DNA from: Isoetes taiwanensis
Taxonomy: Eukaryota; Streptophyta; Lycopodiopsida; Isoetales; Isoetaceae
Direction: 5' to 3'
Assembly: GCA_021234155.1 (NCBI GenBank)
Contig: JAJEKV010000689.1
Span: 51,659-115,658 of the forward strand
Length of the DNA stretch: 64,000 bases
Below, piece by piece: positions 55,876-64,000 of the stretch; position 1 is the first letter of the stretch, and each line of letters begins with the position of its first letter. Under the pieces are notes generated by a model that had not been told where the DNA came from, made no database searches, and saw only the letters and a program-made list of their open reading frames with translations. A program made the translations under genes and the position numbers.

Positions 55876-58473
55876 TCAAAGAGGCACCATCCTTAGTGAT
55901 GAAATACCTGTTTGTGTGAGGCCCTCTGCAAAGCTCCATACAAATTCACCAATTTGATCCCAGCACCTGTCATAATTGTCAGCAAGTAATTTTCTATGTG
56001 CAGTAGCACAGAGCTCAATATCATATTTGAAATGCAATTTGATCCAGGTAATAGAAAAACTCTTTTTACCATACAAGCATCTATTTCTCGATTTCCAAAC
56101 ATTCCAGAGATACAAGAAGGCAATAGTATTTTTGTAGGTGTCATTCCCCTGCAAAACATTAATGATGGAAGATCTATCAAAGTTGCCAAAGTAAGAAGTA
56201 AACCAAGACCAAAGGGGATCCAACTTAGAGCAGAAAAAGATGTGTTCCAAATCCTCAACAACATTACAATTTAGAGGACAGTTGGCTGAAACATTTGGAT
56301 TTCTACTATTAATGACCTGAAGACAAGGAACACTTTTGTTTGCAATAAGCCAAATAAAGAAGAAAATTTTCTTGGAAGCATAAGAGTTCCAGACATTTTT
56401 GATAAGAGATTTAGTAGCAGCAACATCAATGTTCCAAGCAATGGAAGATTTAGGAAGGTCAGGACTCTGATCGAGGAAGTTGTAAATATCTTTTACCTTG
56501 TAGCAAGATTTTCTGTTTAAGCTCCAATCCAATTTGCTGCTTAAGTTATGATTTGGAATCGAATTACCAACTATGTTCCTGATATGCTTATAGATCTTTT
56601 TGTCAGTATGAGATCCCTTGATTCTCAATTTGAGATTCGACCAAGTAATCCATCTATTGTTATGCCACAAATCACCTAAGCTTTTGAAGCCAAGAGAACT
56701 CCATTTCTTATAAATTTGGGGATGTTTTAAGGCCAGAACATGATTTGGATGATCCATAAAAGGAGGTGACCAGAAAATTGACATATTAGAATGAAAACTT
56801 GCACCATGATCATATTTGAATGCCAAAAGAATGTTGTTCCAAGCTTTAATAATATTTCTCATGAGAGGGGACATATTAGGAGCAAGAGAAACCTCACAAA
56901 AAGCAGAATTTGGCAATTCATGAGAGATTGAAGGATGTCCCACAGGAGAACTTTCCCTAAGCCAATACATAATAAATTTGGAGGCCACACTATCAGAACC
57001 ATTTAAAGCTTTCCAAACAAACTTGCCTGCAAGAGCTTGTGCTTGTTTATGAATATTTTTACAAGCCAGACCACCATCCTTTTTCTTTTTAGTAATTGTG
57101 TTCCAATTGACCAAATTGTTTCTATTCCAAATGAAATTTCTTATTATCTTCTCTATTTGCTTGTAAACAGAGGCAGGGGCCACTAAGGCAGTGGAGAAGT
57201 AAATATGAGAACTGGTGAGAACCTGATTAGCAATAACCACCCTACCAGCCAGAGATAGGGAATTTTTATATAAATGAAGTTTAGCTCTTATCTTCTCAAT
57301 AATTGGGGACCATAGACCAGAAAGATTGGAATTTAGAGATAATGGCATACCCAGAAGTTTGGTGACCTCTGAGGTCTTAATAATTTTAATGCCAGCCACA
57401 CTAAAGATATTACAGTCACCAATAATAACACATTTGGATAGATTTAAGTCCACTCCAGAGGCTGCACTAAACTGGCTCAAGACATCCATGAAGAAATTAA
57501 TATTATGAGCCTCATTTTCCAAGAATGAGAAAGTGTCATCAGCATATTGCTGTATGCAAATAGAAGAAGAGTCATGAAGCTTAAGACCAGAAAGATTTCC
57601 AATCCTTTGATGATGCTTTACAGCCTTGGTTAATAACTCAGCAACCACAATAAAAAGATAGGGAGCCAAAGGACAGCCTTGTCTTACCCCCCTTTCAAGA
57701 GGGAAGAATGCACTTGGAGAACCATTGACGAGGATAGCAGAATTTGATCTAAGATTCAATCCCATGATAAGCTTAATAATTTCATCATTAAAACCAAGCT
57801 TTTTCATAGCATATTCGATAAAATCCCATCTAATATTGTCAAAGGCTCTTTTGAAATCCAATTTAAGGAGGACACAATTTTGACTCGAAATTTTATTCCA
57901 ATGTAAACCTTCCATAGCAGCAATGTAATTTTCCAGAATATATCTATTGGGAAGAAAAGCACTCTGATTTCCACTGATGCAATTCTGCAAGTAATCCTTG
58001 ATTCTTGAAGCAATAATTTTAGCACAGATCTTATAAGTGGAATTAGTTAAAGAGATGGGCCTCCAGTCAGAAAAGGAAGAAGGCTTATCAATTTTAGGAA
58101 TTAGAGAGATAAATCCACTAGCAATAGAAGGATGAAGATGCTTAGCTTCCCAAAAACCCCTTATGAAATACATGAAGTCATTCTGGATTACATCCCAGAA
58201 TTCTAAGAAAAACTCTGGGGGAAATCCATCAGGACCAGGTGATTTGCCATGCTTAAAGCTCTTGAGGATGGAGAGAACTTCATCAGATCTTGGAACATTT
58301 GAGAAGGAAGGATCCATTTGACAATGATCACTTGGAATAATAGAGTCAATCAAATCAATAAATTTCTTAGCCTGATTGTCCACAAAAGTATCAGAGTTGA
58401 TGCTTTTAGAGAACAAATTAGAATATTTAGAATAAAAGAAATTCGAGATTTCAGAAGGACTGTTCAAAACCAT
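55876..58473 (-). pseudogene. LINE ORF2: reverse transcriptase and C-terminal region
   Basis: An 865-residue open stretch. Motifs by residue: SPGPDGFPPEFF (78-89), ISLTNSTYKICAKIIASR (140-157), DFKRAFDNIRWDF (206-218), RGVRQGCPLAPYLF (261-274), YADD catalytic box (310-313), LNLSKC (343-348). A C-terminal NCPLNCN...EHIFFC segment fits the zf-RVT zinc motif of plant L1 elements. It copies LINE RNA at the nicked target. It is fused in frame to the endonuclease part only if a one-base loss near 58495 is allowed for. Confidence 0.88.
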
Positions 58474-59102
58474 ACCAGAGTCATTTGTGATCTCATAATA
58501 GAGCTCTTAGTCTGCCTTGTTTTTGCAACTCTAAAGAAGAATTTAGTGCTGTCAGAGTCCATATCATTAGTGTATTTAATTTTGCATCTAATAGCAGCAC
58601 CTTTGGCCTCAAATTCTTCAATAAGCTTGATCTTTTTTTCAAGATTATCCTCTTGAAGATGTAAGGTGGAATTGAAAGGATCATCATTTAAGGCCAGCCT
58701 AACATCTCTCATGTGCTGAAGAAGGATATTTTTTTCCTTTATCCTCTCAGAATTTAGCTTTTTGGTCCATTCCTTAATCCAAGACTTGGAAGACTTCAAA
58801 TTAGAATAGAAGCTCTTCATAGACATGACCTCAGTTACTCTAGGAAGCTGAGAGTAAAAAGCCTTGAACTCTTGACAAAAGGAGGCATTTTGAAGCATAC
58901 TAGAGTTAAATTTGTAGGGGATATTTCCAGATCTTGGAGCAGAAATCTGATGATTTGTGCAAAGGAATTGAGGTTGATGATCAGAAATAGCAATAGATTC
59001 ATCACTGAAAACATAGGCATTATCCCAGAAATTGGAGCTAGAGATATTTAAATAAAATCTGTCTAGGGCACAGAAAACTCTAGCATTTCCTTTTCTCTTA
59101 TT
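58464..59102 (-). pseudogene. LINE ORF2: linker between endonuclease and RT
   Basis: The reading frame from SNKRKGNARVFCALDRFYL through AISDHQP to RVAKTRQTKSSI is open from just after a stop at about 59105 to about 58495. There a missing T shifts it out of the RT frame. The S-D-H motif completes the endonuclease active site, so EN and RT were one protein. Confidence 0.75.
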
Positions 59103-59105
59103 AGA

Positions 59106-59660
59106 TCAGGTAAATTTAGCAGAGGAGGAAGGGATCAGCAGCAAAGAGTGATCATCAATAAGATCATTCCAATGATTTTTTTCCAATCTAGTCATGTTGA
59201 TCTTATTACCTAATTTTTGGTCCCAATTTGGAGTGTTGTTGAAATCTCCAGCAAGAATCCAATCATTAATATTCTGAGCCTTCATCCAATGATTAATATC
59301 TAACCAAAGAAGCTCTCTCTCTCTTGGATTGGTTGAGGCATAGACATTGATAAGATCAAAAGATTTATTCATAAAATTGAAGATGGTACACTGCCACATT
59401 TTGCTCGGGCTATTATAAAAAAGTTCAGTGTTTAGATCCTTCCAGATCATACATATGCCCCCAGAGGTTCCCTCAGCCTCCAACCAGATGGAGGAGCTAC
59501 CAGGGATTATCCAATCCCCAAGATTAGCACATTCAAATTTCTGCAGCTTTAATTCTTGCAAAAGGATGATATCAGCCTTGTAAGATTTGATTTGAGAAAT
59601 AACTCTCCTTCTTTTGAGAACTCCCTTAATTCCCCTAAGATTCCATGATAGAATCTTCAT
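59106..59660 (-). pseudogene. LINE ORF2: endonuclease domain
   Basis: It starts at Met 59660 with MKILSWNLRGIKGVLKRRR, then DIILLQELKL (catalytic Glu), GGICMIWKDL and ILAGDFNNTP (catalytic Asp/Asn), and ends FT before TGA. Conserved FTWSN indicates that this TGA replaced TGG. The enzyme would nick target DNA at AT-rich sites. The frame upstream of Met 59660 is also open to 59903 and encodes the basic end of ORF1. Confidence 0.85.
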
Positions 59661-60736
59661 TTTTGGAGAAATGAAAGCTAGGAAAGGACAAGGAAAATAT
59701 CTATGCTTGGATTTGGATTTCCCTTTTCTATCTTTCTTGTTTTTACTTCTAGTATTATTAGCAGGAGCACTATAATTTGCAACCAGTTTAGCTTTTCTGC
59801 CCACCTTTGCTTTAGTTGCCTCTTTCTTGTCACTATTGGCTACAGAGGAGGAGTTAAGATAATATTCAATGTCCCAATTACTGTCATTCCCATTAGTACA
59901 CAAATTTTCCTTGTCACTGTCTGATCATCAGAGGTAATCCCCCCAGGAATAAACTCAAACAATTTATTAATAGTCTTATTAACAGCAGCATTATTAGCCA
60001 TTTCATTATTATTAAGACTATTATAAAATTGACACTTGGAAGGTTCAAGAACTTGCCTGGAAGGGGACTTTTCTCGCTCAGAGCACTGTATACCAGCAGA
60101 TTGTGGAGTCTCATGAACATATTCAATGTCACAATTATCACCCTTAAGCAAATCCTGAGTTGATTCTTCTGTTCTTTTATGACCCTGCTGGTCCAACTCT
60201 TTTCCTTTATCCTTGTCTAATTCCAAACCTTCCTGACTTATCTGCTGATAAGTATTCATTAGTCTCACAGTGAAATCTATGGAGGCCAGCTGATCTGCTA
60301 TTTTGTCAGAGATAACAGGTTGATGGTCATGGCAAGAGATAGAATCTTCAGGAGAGGAAAGGTCAATGAGGTCAAGGAAATTCACCATTTTTGGGATAGG
60401 AGTATCAAATTCCAGTAGATTAGGTGGTGGCTGAGATGGAGGTTTAGTTAAGAGATCCTCATTTTCTGATTGCAGTAATTCCATCTGTTCTGCATGAGAA
60501 TTAGTAAAGACAGCAAATTAGTTAGAACATTGGATTACCTCATCAATATCTTGCTTACTTGAATTGTCTTCAGAAGTTTCCACCAAAGTTCCCTCTGTCA
60601 CTTTAGGATCATGTACTTCAGAGGAGACTTTTTTGGAAGTCTCAGCCATATCTTTGTTTTTGATGAAGTTATCTGTTGGTTTGGGGATAACACCAGTTTG
60701 TCTTTTTGAGTTTATTCCTGTCACCTTATTCTGCAA
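59661..60736 (-). pseudogene. LINE ORF1 remnant
   Basis: Three frames in series: 60736-60518 (NKVTGINSKRQTG...), 60484-59840 (Ser/Glu/Gln-rich, for example LIDLSSPEDSISCHDHQPV), and 59903-59661 with a basic end (RSKNKKDRKGKSKSKHRY). This looks like the variable linker and basic tail of a plant L1 ORF1; its N-terminal RNA-binding domain and zinc knuckle are not seen. Frameshifts separate the pieces. Confidence 0.55.
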
Positions 60737-60779
60737 GGAATATTTTGCTTGAATTTCCTTAGTTAATGAATCTCTCGTG

Positions 60780-61330
60780 CGGTGCTTCGATCGGCTCCCG
60801 AAATTAACTCCGAGGCCGGCCGGTTCATGGCGAACCGTCCTTGAGGCGAACCGTGGGATGCGCCCGGCGAACTTCCGCCATCTTGTGGCGTGGCGTCTGT
60901 GCTTAATACCTACGGGTTAAGCCCAAGTGAACCCAAACCGGTTAGCCGTCGCGATGTCGGTCGCGATGGCATTTATTGCCCCCATGCGGGTTAGCCCACG
61001 GCGGGGGACCGATCGACTAGCGAACCCACTGGCGGTGGGGCGCAGATATTTATGAGCGTCATAATGATTGAGGGTAGAACTCTTGGAGTTGCAAAGCGAA
61101 CCCACGGCGAAACCATCGGTGGGATGTCATGTCGGGGATGTCGTTGTCGGTGGCGCCCGGTGACCGTGAACCGCTTCCCGTGGAACTTCTTTGGCTTTGC
61201 GGAGTTTAAAGAGGAACCGCCATATACCTAAATATCTTGCCCGATGAAAAAGATTGCTGCACAGGCGGCGAATCGCCTGCCGAGCCTAAGGAGCTATTGT
61301 AGGCAGCACTGCTAGAGCGGTGTGCACTCC
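60780..61330. other. GC-rich stretch with repeated GCGAACC words
   Basis: The words GCGAACCGT, GCGAACTTCC, AGCGAACCCAC and GCGAACCCACGGCG recur at irregular spacing. No ORF longer than about 60 codons. Nature unknown. Confidence 0.4.
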
Positions 61331-61374
61331 TATCTATCTCTCTCATCTCTTCCTTTGCATTCTCAATATTGAGC

Positions 61375-61815
61375 ATAGGCTATTTTTTTTTTTTGCATTT
61401 ACCATAGGCTACTTTTTACCATAGGCTATTTTGACCATAGGCATTTATTATAGGCTATTTTTTACCATTAGCTATTTTTACCATGGGCTATTTTTTTACC
61501 ATAGCTTATTTACTATAGGCTATTTTTTACCATAGGCATTTACCATAGACTATTTTTTACCATAGTCTATTTTTACCATAGGCTATTTTTTTACCATAGG
61601 CTATTTTTTTTACCATATTATTTTTACCATAGGCATTTACCATAGGCTTTTTACCATAGGCTTTTTTTTTTACCATAGGCTATTTTTTCTACCATAGGAT
61701 TTCAATATAGCTATTTTTTACCATATGCTTTTTTTACCATAGGCTTTTTACCATAGGCTATTTTTTTCTACCATAGGGATTTACCATAGGCTTTTTTTTT
61801 TGTATCTACCGACGG
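61375..61815 (+). repeat. CCATAGGCTATTTTT minisatellite
   Basis: More than 20 imperfect units of ACCATAGGCTATTTTTT or the shorter ACCATAGGCATTT, with T-run length variation. Total about 440 bases. Confidence 0.9.
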
Positions 61816-61999
61816 TAAATTTTAATGGTATTTTTTCAATCAAGGCTCTGTTGTTTCTTCAATTGAATTATAGATAATGTTTTGTAATACAAAATCTAAT
61901 CATTCATTGAAACTTGACGTCAAGTAGATTCTAACTGCGACCATCCAAAGCAGATGCTTGAGTTAGATCTTTGTAATAGTTTATATTTGTCTTCCAAGT

Positions 62000-63262
62000 A
62001 GAGTGCACGAGAATGGCCGAGGTAGACGGCGACTTTCGGTGAGTCGATTTTCCGGATGAAAATGATAGTGAGTATGACCTTCATGACACCGAGGAAGACA
62101 CAATGTCGGATGAGGAAACCGGGATGATGCGGACGATGGGTGGAACCGCCGGGCTATCCACTTCACAAGTTACTCCCACCCAAGATCCCCAAGAACTCAG
62201 GTACCGAATTGGCGGTCTCTACCGGACCCAAACACAATGGCCGTGTTGCTCCTCGGGGTGGTGGTTACGCATTCAATCTAGTCGTGTATGGGTTGATGAG
62301 GTTGTGCCTACATCAACACTATGTGTATCCGTGCGAAATAAGTGTTGTCGATCCCGCCTACCCCGGTCCACCAAGCGGGGAGGCTTTGTCGAGAACCATG
62401 TTAGGCTAATGCCGATGGGCTGCATATTGTGAGGAGCTTGCGGTTGGCGATGACTCCAATGAATCCAGTTGTTTGGTTGTACCGGCTTGGCGGGCCTCAC
62501 AAGTTAGTCCTTACTTGGAGTTTTGGGAGACTAGTTGCTATGGGTCACTGAATGGAAGCACCATCGCTCCCCCCTTTATACGTTCAAAAGATTTGAGGAT
62601 TGGGAAATGCGACCCTACGCCGACATGGCGTCCGCGAAAATCATGTAATGTCGTGCATGGGGGAAGTGTGCGTCTGCGAGAGGAATTGGCGCACCATGAA
62701 GGCCGATGACTTCAACTTCTTTGTGAAAGACCACCATGGACACTTCGAGCAAAGGGTGGTTGAGCTTCAAACTACTCATCGTGTCGGTTTGGTCCATGGG
62801 CATCCGGCGTGCGGGGTTACCTTGGTGAGGTTGTGGATGACTATGCCCGCCACCGATGGAGGCGCAACAACCACGGCGAGGGAGGGGGGGATAGGCAAAT
62901 CGGCGGTCGCCTGCGCAGAGGATGCTTGTTTCGTTTTAAGGGATAGTGAAAGTAGATGGAAATGGTGTCGATCGAAGCGGGCACTAATATACGGCGCGCC
63001 GCGAACACACCGCCATGACCCTTTCACAAATGCGAGAATATTGGTCCATGTCGTGCATCCCGAATCGCTGTTGCCGCCCGACAAGAGCTTAGAAGTATTG
63101 GACGATGACCGGTCTGCGTGGGACTTCGTAAGAGCAGGGACCTTAAATACATATGGCAAGAAGCGGTTGCTTGAGTCGAGTCATATATCGATTCCATGGC
63201 GGCGAGGAGGATGTGTGGCAACCGGCATACCGGCGAGAGGAGAATACTCAGAAGATCCCTAA
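62000..63262 (+). pseudogene. Unrecognised coding-like region
   Basis: An acidic N-terminal segment is visible at about 62045-62125 (DENDSEYDLHDTEEDTMSDE). Plus-strand frames then alternate, including 62140-62409 (GRVAPRGGGYAFNLVVYGLM) and 62600-63262 (220 residues, FNFFVKDHHGHFEQRVVEL). The acidic start and frame-hopping suggest a decayed transposase or other TE protein, but I find no DDE, helicase or RT motif. A polyadenylation-like AATAAG follows at 63361. Function unknown. Confidence 0.3.
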
Positions 63263-64000
63263 AAATTAAGATCCCATGGAGCGTTGATGTTGTCGTAGAC
63301 TCCCATCTTGTGATGTTGTCCATAACTTTGTTTCAATGATGTTGTCCATACTTTTGTTTCAATAAGAGCACAATCGAAAATATTTTGTCATTCAATCTCA
63401 CCACATTGCACCTAGTAGGTGGCGATGCCCGTGTAATTTGGGGGAAAGTCTCGAGCGGGATTGACGATTGGAAAGCCTCCGGGAAGGTGATTTTTCACCA
63501 GCCCCAGTAATCCCTATCTGCGCAGACCCGTTGGACCCGACCCATGGATCCTAGTCATCCAAGATGACAGGATGTTGAGGGTCCTGTGAGGTGGGCGGCG
63601 GCGGTGGTTGGGCCATGGATTCAACCTTCGTACAAATACGTGGAAGTTTCCGCTTATACCGGAGCCATTGTACCGGGATTAGCGGGGTGTGGGATTCCGG
63701 TCTTTTACATGCTCGGCGTAGAGGCCGGCGAGGGGCACCAATGACATGCCACGGAAGATAGCACTACGCCTTGTGTTTGAACGAATGGGCACAATCAGGC
63801 CTAGATCAATCACCATTGACATGGACGGTGTGGAGAGACTGCGCTATCACCGAGGTCGTGGTCGAAGACCTACATTGTCAAGGCAGCGTGGCGGTATGAT
63901 AAGCTTGCATTGATTGTAACGCCAGATGGAAACGACACCTGCTATGGTTTTGCAAAACAAAGTTGTGTGTAATGTTCTCGCGATGTTGGTTCCATGCAAA
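63263..64000. other. No gene recognised
   Basis: A duplicated GATGTTGTCCATA phrase near 63312 and 63340 is the only structure I see. Short protein-like frames near 63780-63915 are not identifiable. Confidence 0.4.

Larger units (their letters stand above)
55043..60770 (-). mobile_element. L1-type LINE, nearly complete (5.7 kb)
   Basis: The minus strand has an ORF1 remnant, endonuclease, reverse transcriptase, C-terminal zinc region, about 0.8 kb of 3' UTR, and a poly-A tail seen as 17 T at 55043-55059. The 5' end near 60770 is truncated or diverged: the N-terminal RNA-binding part of ORF1 is not seen. I could not find a target duplication. ORF2 has only two clear lesions, so the copy is young compared with its surroundings. 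Confidence 0.85.

Noticed and set aside
55568-55939. 123-residue minus-strand ORF overlapping the end of LINE ORF2
   Set aside because: A different frame over the ORF2 end and 3' UTR, with no independent support.
1-64000. CRISPR arrays, prokaryotic operons, rRNA genes, organelle DNA
   Set aside because: No direct-repeat/spacer pattern, no rRNA or organelle gene sequence recognised; introns and LTR elements show a plant nuclear context.

Overview
This window is repeat-dense nuclear DNA from a land plant, most likely a vascular plant. It carries Ty3-type and Ty3-like LTR retrotransposons primed by initiator tRNA-Met, an L1-type LINE with a plant-style ORF2, a Helitron ending in a hairpin plus CTAG|T, spliced class III peroxidase exons (a plant-specific family), and LOR and IPK1 gene fragments with GT-AG introns. 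A second LINE family has relatives that I associate mainly with non-seed plants and algae, so a fern or lycophyte is possible. I cannot name the species. I see no intact host gene.

Layout. 1-2160: minus-strand non-L1 LINE fragment (ORF1 and endonuclease). 2140-5109: internal part of a minus-strand LTR element ('element 0') with a degenerate histone H3-like gene and a second small TATA-driven ORF. 5110-6728: its LTR. 6729-7577: an inverted piece of the host tandem unit. 7578-17101: 'element 1', a plus-strand Ty3 element with chromodomain-like end (gag, protease, RT split by a MITE, RNase H, integrase, 3' LTR). 17107-53075: tandem array of an about 4.37-kb unit carrying the last two exons of a class III peroxidase, four copies. 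The array is interrupted by 'element 2' (19807-31663, complete LTR element with TSD TCCAT but no recognisable pol), a 4.4-kb gene-fragment-bearing insertion (35655-40082), a 2.6-kb Helitron (40109-42713) and a 1.9-kb LINE piece (46577-48483). 53090-54440: another minus-strand piece of the non-L1 LINE. 54470-54900: a cluster of heat-shock-element-like pentamers. 55043-60770: nearly full-length minus-strand L1-type LINE with few lesions. 60780-64000: GC-rich DNA, a CCATAGGCTATTTTT minisatellite and a coding-like region I cannot identify.

The most interesting signal is that two LTR elements with related LTRs, primer sites and leaders (element 0 and element 2) both carry a histone H3-like C-terminal motif in the same place, between primer site and paired GC-rich blocks. 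This suggests a retrotransposon family that captured, or evolved with, an H3-type histone. A second theme is nested insertion: uninterrupted copies of the tandem unit show the empty site for each insertion, so junctions can be read to the base.

Caution: repeat copies are almost identical in AT-rich stretches but scrambled at CG and CAG/CTG sites, with indels as well as substitutions. That pattern looks like consensus error at methylated cytosines, so some frameshifts reported here may not be real.
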